DNA of 57,696 nucleotides, from NCBI GenBank assembly GCA_019116525.1, contig DXBM01000020.1, positions 1 to 57,696 of the forward strand. The letters are read 5' to 3'. The notes below the pieces were generated by a model. The model was not told the DNA's origin. It made no database searches and saw only the letters and a program-made list of their open reading frames with translations. Position numbers and translations under genes: made by a program. Positions 46,308-53,859 of the stretch are shown here, piece after piece. Numbering within the stretch: the stretch's first letter is position 1; every line of letters starts with the position of its first letter. The stretch comes from Candidatus Olsenella pullistercoris. Lineage in GTDB: Bacteria > Actinomycetota > Coriobacteriia > Coriobacteriales > Atopobiaceae.

Positions 46308-46506
46308 CCTGCTCGCAAAAGGGGGCGCGTCCCGGTTTGTTGGCTCCTTCCGCTCGCGTAATGGCGCTCGTCCCTGTTTTAGGGTCGGTTTGAGCTGGGA
46401 CATAACCCGATTTGCGAGCAGAACCGTCGTTTCGACTGGGACGTGCGCTGATTTGCGAGCAGGGCCTCCGCCCCCAAACTGGGACGTGCCCCCTCTGCGA
46501 GCAGGG
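46308..46506. repeat. CTGGGACGTGC...TTTGCGAGCAG repeat units
   Basis: Three plus-strand units (from about 46395, 46434 and 46479) and two inverted ones (46308-46340 and about 46350-46380) share GGGACG and GCGAGCAG blocks. They fill the 229-bp gap, and the last one touches the stop codon of the gene at 46509. Confidence 0.7.
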
Positions 46507-46508
46507 GG

Positions 46509-46853
46509 CTAGCGCCCGAGCTGCTCCACGTGCCAGACGTCATCGAAGCTGATGCGCGTGCGCACGACCCAGAGCACGCGCGCCACGAGATCAACGCCGG
46601 TCACGATGCCCTCTGTGGTGACGTAGGCGTTGTGCTCGTAGTGCGTCACGCGGACGAGCTCCCCCTTCTGCACGCAAGCGAGTTCGCGCGAGATGCGCTC
46701 GGCCTCCTCCTCGGAGGGCTCGCGGCGCGCCTCGGCGACGCGCTCCTGCTCGCGCACAAGGTCGTAGTAGCCGGTGAGCGCTGCGAACGGCATGAACTGC
46801 GCCGCGCGGTCGGGGTGGCGCCGCGCGTGCGCACGTTCTTCTCGCTCACTCAT
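46509..46853 (-). CDS. YolD-like protein
   Basis: 114 residues. RAAQFMPFAALTGYYDLVREQE and YDL-type spacing, then KGELVRVTHYEHNAYVTTEGIVTGVD, match the YolD-like family that accompanies Y-family polymerase UvrX/UmuC-type genes in Gram-positive bacteria and phages. Start ATG 46853 overlaps the polymerase stop by 8 bp, so it is the second gene of that operon. GGGAGG is upstream. Proposed to assist or regulate the polymerase, as UmuD does; not shown. Confidence 0.83.
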   Translation of the reverse strand: MSEREERAHARRHPDRAAQFMPFAALTGYYDLVREQERVAEARREPSEEEAERISRELACVQKGELVRVTHYEHNAYVTTEGIVTGVDLVARVLWVVRTRISFDDVWHVEQLGR

Positions 46854-48216
46854 GATGGCCTCCCACCTGCTCGTTTCTCTCTCGTGCCGTTGCCTTTGGC
46901 CGGTAGCTGATTCCGCGCAGCAGCGAGTTCTTGCCAAACTTGCGCCTCACGCCGAGCGTGGCCTCGGCAAGGCGGTGCTCGGCGGCGTCTGCCCTCACGT
47001 CCGAGAAGAGCGTCAGCTCGGCAAACTCCTCGGGGATGAGCTCTCCCATTCCAATGTTGATGCGACGAATGGGGCGGTTCCTGTCAACGATCTCGTCGTA
47101 GAGGGCGCAGAAGCGCTCGGTGAGCGCCGCGCGAGAGTTGGTGTGCCCGTCAAGCCTGCGGGAGGCCGTCGCGCTCGGCCAGACGCGACCGAGGCGCCGC
47201 GTGCCGTGCTCGCCGACGAACGTCTCATCGGGGCTGCCGCCCGTGCCGCCGCCCGCGCCCGACTCGCCCCATGTGCCGCGCGGGACGGCATAGCCCACGT
47301 AGAGCGAGATGTGCCCGCAGGCCAGCCCCTTCTCCACGAGGTCGAGCGCGGAGGCCTCCACCATCTCGCGCAGGATCACGCGTGCCTCCTCGAAGTCGTA
47401 GTCGTTGGCAAGGACCTGGCCGTTTGCGGTGGAGTGCGCGCGGGGGCGGTAGGCGTGGATCTCTGCCATGGTGCACGGCTCGACGCCCCAGGCGTGGTCG
47501 TGGATGAGCTCGCCGTTCACGCCAAACTCCCGGCAGAGCGCCTCTCTGCCGATGAGCGCGACGCCGCCCAGGTCCTGGGCCCCCATCGCCGCGAGGCGCC
47601 GCGCGATGCCAGGGCCTATCCCCCAGATGTCGGTGATGGGGCGGTGCGGCCAGATGCGCACCTTGAAGGTCTCCTCGTCCAGCTCGCCGATGTTGTCCGG
47701 CGCGTGCTTGGCCGTGACGTCGAGCGCGACCTTGGCCAGGAAGAGGTTGGTGCCGATGCCCGCCGTGGCACAGACGCCCGTCTCGTTCCGCACGAGCGCC
47801 ATGAGCTCCACGGCCAGCTCGCGCGGAGTCTTGCCATAGAGCGCGAGGTAGGGCGTCACGTCTATGAAGCACTCGTCCACGGAGTAGACGTGCATGTCCT
47901 CGGGCGAGAAGTACCTGAGGTAGAGGCCGTAGATCTGCGCCGAGACCTCCATGTAGCGGCGCATGCGCGGGCGCGCCGTCTCATAGCTGATGCCCGGCGG
48001 GATCTCAAAGACGCGGCAGCGGTTGCGCACCCCTGCGGCCTTCATGGCGGGGGAGACGGCGAGGCAGATGGTCTTGGGCCCGCGCTCTGGGTCCGCTACC
48101 ACGAGCCGATGCTCGAACGGGTCCATCCCGCGGTCCACGCACTCCACGGAGGCGTAGAAGCACTTGAGGTCTATGCAGAGGTAGGCAAGCCGCTCGCCCG
48201 CGCTCTTCTCACCCAT
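46846..48216 (-). CDS. Y-family DNA polymerase (UvrX/UmuC-like)
   Basis: 456-residue translesion polymerase. LCIDLKCFYASVECVDRGMDP holds the first catalytic Asp, YSVDECFIDVTPYLA the Asp-Glu pair, then AGIGTNLFLAKVALD, and IWGIGPGIARRLAAMG (HhH). The Gly-rich stretch GAGGGTGGSP is an unusual flexible linker in the little-finger region. ATG 48216 has AGGGGG upstream; a GTG at 48222 is possible. An SOS box lies 18-29 bp before the start. Co-transcribed with the YolD-like gene. Confidence 0.92.
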   Translation of the reverse strand: MGEKSAGERLAYLCIDLKCFYASVECVDRGMDPFEHRLVVADPERGPKTICLAVSPAMKAAGVRNRCRVFEIPPGISYETARPRMRRYMEVSAQIYGLYLRYFSPEDMHVYSVDECFIDVTPYLALYGKTPRELAVELMALVRNETGVCATAGIGTNLFLAKVALDVTAKHAPDNIGELDEETFKVRIWPHRPITDIWGIGPGIARRLAAMGAQDLGGVALIGREALCREFGVNGELIHDHAWGVEPCTMAEIHAYRPRAHSTANGQVLANDYDFEEARVILREMVEASALDLVEKGLACGHISLYVGYAVPRGTWGESGAGGGTGGSPDETFVGEHGTRRLGRVWPSATASRRLDGHTNSRAALTERFCALYDEIVDRNRPIRRINIGMGELIPEEFAELTLFSDVRADAAEHRLAEATLGVRRKFGKNSLLRGISYRPKATARERNEQVGGHHE

Positions 48217-48233
48217 TGACACCCCCTAAGCAC

Positions 48234-48264
48234 AAACACATGTTCTATGATGAGACCATCATAG
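48234..48264. promoter_or_regulatory. LexA-type SOS box and adjacent CTATGATG hairpin
   Basis: On the minus strand GAACATGTGTTT (48245-48234) fits the Gram-positive LexA consensus GAACRNRYGTTY at every position. Beside it CTATGATG/CATCATAG (48245-48252/48257-48264) forms a perfect dyad. The site is 18 bp before the polymerase start and about 50 bp from the divergent thpR start, so both could respond to DNA damage. Confidence 0.75.
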
Positions 48265-48295
48265 ACGAGGCCTGGGACAAAAACGAGGGGGTCTC

Positions 48296-48850
48296 ATGAG
48301 GGCGTTTGTTGCGCTGGAGCTGCCGGAGGCGTTCGCGGACGAGGTGACCGAGCTGGCCAGACGGCTCGCGGCAGTCTGCGAGGGCCGCTTCGTGCCGGCC
48401 GAGAGCCACCACCTCACGCTCGCGTTTCTCGGCGAGGTGGGGGAGGCGGGGGCGCGCGCCGCGATGGGGGCGCTCGAGGCGGCGTGCGCGGGCGAGGGCC
48501 CGGTGAGGCTCGCGGCAACGGGCCTCGGGACCTTTGGGAGGGCGCGCGACGCCACCCTCTGGCTCGGTGTCGAGAAGGACGCGCGGCTCATGGCCCTCGC
48601 CGGTCGCCTGCGCGAGGAGCTTCTCGCCCGTGGCCTTTCCTTTGACGAGAAGCCCTTCCTGCCGCACGTGACGCTCGCGCGCCGGGTCCGCATGCCGCGC
48701 GGGACCCTGCCCGACCTGGCGTTCCCGCTGCCGGACGAGGCTCGGCGCGCCACGCTCATCAAGAGCACGCTCGCGCCGGAGGGCGCCCGCTACAAGCCCC
48801 TCTATGCGGTGGAGCTGGATGGCGGGCCCGTGACCGGCACCCGGGGATAG
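48296..48850 (+). CDS. thpR: RNA 2',3'-cyclic phosphodiesterase
   Basis: 184-residue 2H phosphoesterase. The two HxT motifs are HLTLAFLG (His39) and HVTLARR (His124). FVALELPEAFADEV starts the fold, and FDEKPFLPHVTLAR is typical for ThpR (LigT). It hydrolyses RNA 2',3'-cyclic phosphates, and family members also ligate tRNA halves in vitro. The short spacing to the SOS box could place it under LexA, which would be unusual. Repeats follow directly downstream. Confidence 0.9.
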   Translation: MRAFVALELPEAFADEVTELARRLAAVCEGRFVPAESHHLTLAFLGEVGEAGARAAMGALEAACAGEGPVRLAATGLGTFGRARDATLWLGVEKDARLMALAGRLREELLARGLSFDEKPFLPHVTLARRVRMPRGTLPDLAFPLPDEARRATLIKSTLAPEGARYKPLYAVELDGGPVTGTRG

Positions 48851-48876
48851 GTTTAGGACGGTTTTCTCCGTCAGAG

Positions 48877-48984
48877 CGTCCGGTAGCTATGACTTACTTT
48901 CCAAGGGACACTTCACGGACGCTTTGGCTGGGTAATTCGTCCGGTAGCTGTGACTTACTTTCTAAGGGACACTTCACGGACGCT
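48877..48984. repeat. Two 47-bp direct repeats beginning CGTCCGGTAGCT
   Basis: CGTCCGGTAGCTATGACTTA (48877-48923) and CGTCCGGTAGCTGTGACTTA (48938-48984) differ at few positions, and each has CGTCCG/CGGACG ends. The whole is bracketed by TCAGAGCGTCCG and CGGACGCTCTGA. The second copy enters the recQ reading frame. Confidence 0.85.
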
Positions 48985-50866
48985 CTGACCGGGCGATCTC
49001 GGCGAGAAACGCCTCGCCGTAGCGCTCGGCCTTCTTGGCGCCCACGCCCGAGACCTCGAGAAACCCCTCTGCGTCGCGCGGCCGCTTGGCGCACATGTCC
49101 ACGAGGGTGGCGTTGGAGAAGATGATGTAGGCAGGAACGCCCTGCTCGCGGGCGAGCTCGGAGCGCAGGGCGGCGAGCCGGCCGTAGAGCTCCTGGCCGG
49201 CGGCGTCGAGCTCGGAGACGTCGCTGGCGGCGCGTCCGGTGCCGGCCGGGGCAACGGGGCGCGGGGCTCGCGGCGCCCCCTTGGCGACCTTGAGGACCAG
49301 CGGGCCCGCCCAAGGGCCCTCCCGGCGCAGGAAGAGGCCGGACTCCCCCGTGAGGCGGATGGTGGGGTAGTCGCCGGCCGTGCGGGCGAGTACGCCGCGG
49401 AAGACGAGCTCGTCGATCAGCTGGCGCACGCGCCGCGCCGAAACGTCGGCCATGATTCCGTAGGTGGAGAGCGTGTGAAACCCGCGCGAGAGGACCTTCT
49501 CGCCGCGCGAGCCCCGCAGCACGTCCACGATCATCGCGGTACCGGCCGTCCTCCCGCGCTGCGCGATGCGCGCCACGCAGCTCACGACCTTGAGCGCGTC
49601 GGTCGTGGCGTCCACCTCCTCAAAGTCGGCAAGGCAGTTTCCGCAGTTGCCGCAGTACGCGGGCGCCTCCTCGCCAAAGTAGCGCAGGATGTGGGCGCGC
49701 AGGCACTCAGTGGTAGTGGCGTAGAAGACCATCTGGCGCAGGCGCTCCTCGTCGCGCTCGGCGAGCACGGCGCGCTGCTCGGCCGTGAGGTCCTCGCGCG
49801 GCTCGGAGCGGGAGAGCAGAAACTCCGCCGTGTGGACGTCGCCGGGGGAGTAGAGCAGCAGGCACTCGGCTCGCGTGCCGTCGCGCCCGGCGCGGCCCGC
49901 CTCCTGGTAGTAGGCCTCGAGCGAGAGCGGCAGGTTGTAGTGGACCACGTAGCTGACGTTCGACTTGTCGATGCCCATGCCAAAGGCGTTGGTGGCGACC
50001 ATCACCCGGGCGCGGTCGAACAGGAAGTCGTCCTGGCTCCGCCCGCGCTCCTCGGCCGACATCCCGGCGTGGTAGCGCGTGGCGAGAAGCCCCTCGCGCC
50101 GCAGCAGCTTGCAGACCTCGTCGACCGCGCGCCTGCTCGAGCAGTAGACGATGCCGGGGCGCTCGGCGCGCTCCCGGACAAAGGTCACGAGCTCGCGGTC
50201 CTTCTCGGCGGCGCTCGCGGGGCGCGAGACGGAGAAGGAGAGGTTGGGCCGGTCGAAGCTGGCAACGACCACGAGGGGGTCGCGCAGGGCGAGCGCGGAG
50301 GCGATGTCGTCGCGGACGGCCCGCGTGGCGGTGGCCGTGAGCGCCATCACGGGCGGCCGCGCGCCCAGCGCCCCCACGAAGTCGGTGATGCGCTGGTAGC
50401 TGGGCCTGAAGTCATTGCCCCACTGGGAGATGCAGTGCGCCTCGTCCACGGCGAGAAGCCCGACGCCGCCTTGCGCGACCGCCGCGAGGAAGGCCGGGTC
50501 CTCGAGGCGCTCCGGGGCGACGTAGACGAGCGAGAGCGCTCCGGCGGCAACGTCCCGGAGCACCTCGGCCCGCTCGCCCGACGTGAGCGCTGAGTTGAGG
50601 TAGCTCGCTGCCACGCCCGCCTGGCGCAACGCCCCCACCTGGTCGGCCATGAGCGAGATGAGCGGAGAGACCACGACGGTGAGCCCGGCGCCCCGCGCGG
50701 CGAGCACGAGGGCGGGAACCTGGTAGCAGATGGACTTGCCGGCCGACGTTGGCATCACCGCGAGCACGTCGCGGCCCGCGAGCGCAGCGTCCGCGATCTC
50801 GGCCTGGTGGGGGCGAAAGCCCTCGTAGCCAAAGGTGCCTCTCAGCACGTCGATCGGCTCGACCAC
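48974..50866 (-). CDS. recQ: ATP-dependent DNA helicase RecQ
   Basis: About 630 residues. Superfamily 2 helicase motifs: HQAEI, Walker A MPTSAGKSICYQVP, DEAH LLAVDEAHCISQWGNDFRPSY, SAT-like ALTATAT, motif V MVATNAFGMGIDKSNVSYV and VI QEAGRAGRDG. The zinc domain (CLRAHILRYFGEEAPAYCGNCGNC), RQC winged helix and one HRDC domain (ELYGRLAALRSELAREQGVPAY) follow. GTG 50866 is chosen since GGGAGG lies just upstream; an ATG at 50896 would add 10 residues. The last few residues (IARSERP) lie in a direct repeat. Monocistronic. Confidence 0.94.
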   Translation of the reverse strand: MVEPIDVLRGTFGYEGFRPHQAEIADAALAGRDVLAVMPTSAGKSICYQVPALVLAARGAGLTVVVSPLISLMADQVGALRQAGVAASYLNSALTSGERAEVLRDVAAGALSLVYVAPERLEDPAFLAAVAQGGVGLLAVDEAHCISQWGNDFRPSYQRITDFVGALGARPPVMALTATATRAVRDDIASALALRDPLVVVASFDRPNLSFSVSRPASAAEKDRELVTFVRERAERPGIVYCSSRRAVDEVCKLLRREGLLATRYHAGMSAEERGRSQDDFLFDRARVMVATNAFGMGIDKSNVSYVVHYNLPLSLEAYYQEAGRAGRDGTRAECLLLYSPGDVHTAEFLLSRSEPREDLTAEQRAVLAERDEERLRQMVFYATTTECLRAHILRYFGEEAPAYCGNCGNCLADFEEVDATTDALKVVSCVARIAQRGRTAGTAMIVDVLRGSRGEKVLSRGFHTLSTYGIMADVSARRVRQLIDELVFRGVLARTAGDYPTIRLTGESGLFLRREGPWAGPLVLKVAKGAPRAPRPVAPAGTGRAASDVSELDAAGQELYGRLAALRSELAREQGVPAYIIFSNATLVDMCAKRPRDAEGFLEVSGVGAKKAERYGEAFLAEIARSERP

Positions 50867-50963
50867 ATGACCTCCCGTCTCCTTTGCTGGGCCCATTGTG
50901 CACCCACTCGCCGCCTGTCGGGGCGCTCGGCCCCGTCCGGCGCATGAGAGGACCGTGATGATG

Positions 50964-50993
50964 TTGACAAGGTAACAACTCGAACCCTACTGT
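50964..50993 (+). promoter_or_regulatory. Promoter of marR-degV operon
   Basis: TTGACA (50964-50969) and TACTGT (50988-50993) are spaced 18 bp. Inside lies GTTGACAAGGTAACAAC, with GTTG/CAAC ends, which may be a MarR autoregulatory site. Confidence 0.6.
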
Positions 50994-51028
50994 AGGCCCA
51001 TAGGGCAAGGGACGTCGCAGAGGGAGGC

Positions 51029-51481
51029 ATGGTGCGGGAGGACACGCGCTTCGAGGACTTCGTGGGGCTCGTTGACGCCCTTCACAAGGAGATCCAGCGC
51101 ATCAAGGCGGCCGAGGCGGCGCGCCTCGGATTCAAGGGGGCCGACGTGATGTGCCTCTACTACCTCACCAAGCACCCCGACGGGCTGACGGGCTCAGAGC
51201 TCGCGCGCCTCGTGGACGTGAGCCGCGCGGCCATGTCGCGCACCATCGCGCGGCTCGAGTCGGACGGCCTTGTGGAGGCCGCCGCGCGCGGCGACGAGAC
51301 CAGATACCGAGTTCCCGTGCGCCTCACCGAGAAGGGCGCCGAGGTTGCCCTTCCCATTGAGGGAATCATTCATGATGTCCTCGACGAGACGGGGCGCGTG
51401 CTCGACGCGAGGCAGCGCGCCCAGATGTACGACTCGCTCAACGTTGTCCTCGACAGCCTGAGAAAAATCGCGCGCGACTAG
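51029..51481 (+). CDS. MarR-family regulator
   Basis: 150 residues. Winged HTH in the middle (GLTGSELARLVDVSRAAMSRTIARLESDGLVE, about 51-82) between dimer helices. AGGGAGG precedes ATG 51029. It lies 29 bp before a DegV gene and is likely the regulator of a fatty-acid-binding protein; MarR-type FabT plays a similar role in other Gram-positives, but this protein lacks a clear mark of FabT. Confidence 0.87.
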   Translation: MVREDTRFEDFVGLVDALHKEIQRIKAAEAARLGFKGADVMCLYYLTKHPDGLTGSELARLVDVSRAAMSRTIARLESDGLVEAAARGDETRYRVPVRLTEKGAEVALPIEGIIHDVLDETGRVLDARQRAQMYDSLNVVLDSLRKIARD

Positions 51482-51510
51482 GCCCGAGGGACAGGGAAAG
51501 GAAGCCTGCC

Positions 51511-52356
51511 ATGTCCGTTCGCATCATCACCGACTCCGGGTTCGACATCCCCGGCGAGCCCGACCCGCGCCTCACCGTGATTCCCCTTGCGATCACCTTT
51601 GGGACGACCACCTACGCCGACGGCGTTGACCTCACCAACGAGCGCTTCTACGAGATGCTCATCGAGAGCGACGAGCTCCCCAAGACGAGCCAGGCGACCC
51701 CCTTCGAGTACTCCCAGCTCTTCGAGAAGGTGCGCGAGGCCGGCGAGGAGGCCGTGGTGATCACGCTCTCCTCCGCCCTCTCGGGCACCTACCAGAGCGC
51801 CGTCACCGCCGCCGCGGACTTCCCGGAGGTCCACGTGGTCGACGGCAAGAACGCCACCATCGGCCAGGGCATCCTCGTCCTGTACGCGCTGCGCCTCGCC
51901 GACGAGGGCCTCGGCGCGGCGGAGATCGCGGAGCGCGTCGAGGCGGCCGTGGGGCGCGTCTGCCTCGTGGCCCTTCTCGACACGCTCGAGTTCCTCAAGC
52001 GCGGCGGCCGCATCCCCAAGAGCGTGGCGACGGTGGGCGAGCTGCTCGCCATCAAGCCCGTGGTGGGCGTGCGCGACGGCGAGGTGGTGATGCTCGGCAA
52101 GGCGCGCGGCTCCAAGAACGGGCGCAGCCTGCTGCACCAGGAGGTCGAGAAGAACGGGATCGACTTCTCGATGCCGGCGCTCATCGGCTACTCGGGCCTT
52201 TCCGACAAGCTGCTGCGCAAGTACCTCGAGGACAACCGGTCCATCTGGGAGGACAAGATCGCCGAGGAGGACCTGCCCATCTGCTCGGTGGGAGCCACCA
52301 TCGGCACGCACGTGGGCCCCGGCGGCATAGCGCTGGCGTTCTTCCGCAGGCAGTGA
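51511..52356 (+). CDS. DegV-family fatty-acid-binding protein (FakB-like)
   Basis: 281 residues. IITDSGFDIP starts the DegV fold, with TSQATPFEYSQLFE holding the conserved TSQP-like Ser, ITLSSALSGTYQSA the acyl-carboxylate-binding segment, and RVCLVALLDTLEFLKRGGRI. The C-terminal IGTHVGPGGIALAF is also conserved. It presents fatty acids to the FakA kinase; FakA is not in the window. The stop codon (52354-52356) lies in the arm of an inverted repeat. Confidence 0.9.
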   Translation: MSVRIITDSGFDIPGEPDPRLTVIPLAITFGTTTYADGVDLTNERFYEMLIESDELPKTSQATPFEYSQLFEKVREAGEEAVVITLSSALSGTYQSAVTAAADFPEVHVVDGKNATIGQGILVLYALRLADEGLGAAEIAERVEAAVGRVCLVALLDTLEFLKRGGRIPKSVATVGELLAIKPVVGVRDGEVVMLGKARGSKNGRSLLHQEVEKNGIDFSMPALIGYSGLSDKLLRKYLEDNRSIWEDKIAEEDLPICSVGATIGTHVGPGGIALAFFRRQ

Positions 52357-52464
52357 CCTGACAGGGGGGACGGGGGGATCTGTCAAGCCTCTGTCCCCTC
52401 TGTCAACTTTCCTGACAGACGTCCCGGAGGCTTGACAGATCCCCCCGTCCCCCCTGTCAGGTCA
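52354..52464. repeat. Family B inverted repeat, 37-bp perfect arms
   Basis: Arms 52354-52390 and 52428-52464 are exact complements (TGACCTGACAGGGGGGACGG start). The outermost TGA of each arm is the stop codon of degV (plus) and of the TetR gene (minus). It is a likely bidirectional terminator. Confidence 0.9.
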
Positions 52465-53007
52465 CAGCACCTCGCGCACGATGAGGCCGATGAACTGGTC
52501 GATTGACAGCTGGTCCTGCTCCGAGAGCCAGGCGCTCACGGCGGCAGTGATGCCCGAGTAGTAGAACTCGAGCAGCACGTGGCGCTCCGGCTCGCCGAGG
52601 CCGTCGGCGGGCAGCACGAAGCGCTCGAGCAGAGGGGCTATGACCTCCTTGAAGCGGCGCACGAAGGTCGGGTCGCCGTGCTCGCCGATGAGGACATCGA
52701 AGTAGCCGCGGTACTCTTGTGCCATGCGCAGGATGACGCCCATGTGCTGCGAGAAGTCGAGCGTGTCGCCCTGCATGAGGCGGTCGTTGACGAGGCGCGC
52801 GAGCCCGCCCAGGAGGTCGTCCTCGATCTCCTCCAGCAGCTCGTAGACGTCGTGGTAGTAGAGGTAGAAGGTCGCGCGGTTGTACCCGGCGCGATCGGTT
52901 ATCTCGCGCACGGAGATCTTCTCGATGGGCCGCTCGGCGTAGAGCTCCCAGAACGCCTGCCGCAAGTTGGCGCGGGTCTGCTCGGTTACCTGGGGCTGCT
53001 TTTTCAT
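52462..53007 (-). CDS. TetR-family regulator of the ABC exporter
   Basis: 181 residues. HTH ISVREITDRAGYNRATFYLYYHDVYELLEEI (32-62), with the TFYLYYHD signature, and a helical ligand domain that ends with LSIDQFIGLIVREVL. GGGAGG precedes ATG 53007. It is divergent from the ABC transporter genes with 147 bp between, the usual layout of a local repressor. Stop codon lies in the repeat arm. Confidence 0.87.
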   Translation of the reverse strand: MKKQPQVTEQTRANLRQAFWELYAERPIEKISVREITDRAGYNRATFYLYYHDVYELLEEIEDDLLGGLARLVNDRLMQGDTLDFSQHMGVILRMAQEYRGYFDVLIGEHGDPTFVRRFKEVIAPLLERFVLPADGLGEPERHVLLEFYYSGITAAVSAWLSEQDQLSIDQFIGLIVREVL

Positions 53008-53020
53008 GGCGACCTCCCTG

Positions 53021-53137
53021 ATGTTACGAAGGGACTGTCCCTTCGTAACATGTGCGCGACAGATGCGGGGCGGGTGTCGAGTGCGGGTTCTTCTCGCCTG
53101 CTGGCATCAGTATACTTCGATTAGACAACACGTTGTC
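53021..53137. promoter_or_regulatory. Divergent tetR-ABC control region with two palindromes
   Basis: A perfect 31-bp palindrome (53021-53051, arms ATGTTACGAAGGGAC) sits beside the tetR ribosome site. GACAAC-AC-GTTGTC (53124-53137) lies just after a TATACT (53111-53116) before the ABC gene, a good place for repression. Confidence 0.65.
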
Positions 53138-53154
53138 GAGTGATCGAGGTCGGC

Positions 53155-53856
53155 ATGTCATACATCGAGTTCTCGGACGTCGTGCGCAGCTACGGCGCGG
53201 GGTCCACCCAGATAAACGCCTTGGACGGCGCCACCTTCGAGGTGGAGCGCGGCGAGCTCGCGGTGATCTTGGGAGCTTCGGGCGCGGGCAAGACCACCGC
53301 GCTCAACATCCTGGGCGGCATGGACAGCGCGACCTCGGGGCACGTGGCGGTTGACGGGCGTGACATCAGCGCCGCGAGCGAGGCTGACCTCGTCTCGTAC
53401 CGCCGCGCGGACGTGGGCTTCGTCTTCCAGTTCTACAACCTCGTGCCCAACCTCACCGCGCTCGAGAACGTTGAGCTTGCCACACAGATCTGCCCGGACT
53501 CGCTCGACCCCGCCGAGACGCTCGAGAAGGTCGGCCTCGCCGAGCGCCTGAACAACTTCCCCGCGCAGCTTTCCGGCGGTGAGCAGCAGCGCGTCTCCAT
53601 CGCGCGCGCCCTGGCCAAGAATCCCAAGCTGCTGCTGTGCGACGAGCCCACGGGCGCCCTCGACTATCAGACGGGCAAGCAGATCCTGCAGCTGCTGCAG
53701 GACATGTGCCGCGTGGAGGGCATCACGGTCGTGATTGTCACCCACAACGCGGCGCTCGCGGACATGGCGGACCGCCTCATCCGCTTCAAGAGCGGCAAGG
53801 TCACGAGCATGACCATGAACCCCGACCCCACGCCGATCGCAGAGATCGAGTGGTAG
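53155..53856 (+). CDS. ABC transporter ATP-binding protein (MacB/LolD type)
   Basis: 233 residues. Walker [18 protein letters not shown] (41-57), Q-loop [20 protein letters not shown], signature [19 protein letters not shown], Walker [13 protein letters not shown] and switch His IVTHNAAL are intact. The FNLVPNLT-type Q-loop and length put it in the MacB/LolD/FtsE-like group. It works with the permease that starts 4 bp after its stop. ATG 53155 is preferred to a GTG at 53140. Probable substrates are antimicrobial peptides, drugs or lipoproteins. Confidence 0.92.
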   Translation: MSYIEFSDVVRSYGAGSTQINALDGATFEVERGELAVILGASGAGKTTALNILGGMDSATSGHVAVDGRDISAASEADLVSYRRADVGFVFQFYNLVPNLTALENVELATQICPDSLDPAETLEKVGLAERLNNFPAQLSGGEQQRVSIARALAKNPKLLLCDEPTGALDYQTGKQILQLLQDMCRVEGITVVIVTHNAALADMADRLIRFKSGKVTSMTMNPDPTPIAEIEW

Positions 53857-53859
53857 CCG

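Noticed and set aside
48877-48984. CRISPR array
   Set aside because: Only two copies of 47 bp with a 14-bp spacer and palindromic ends; no cas genes nearby.
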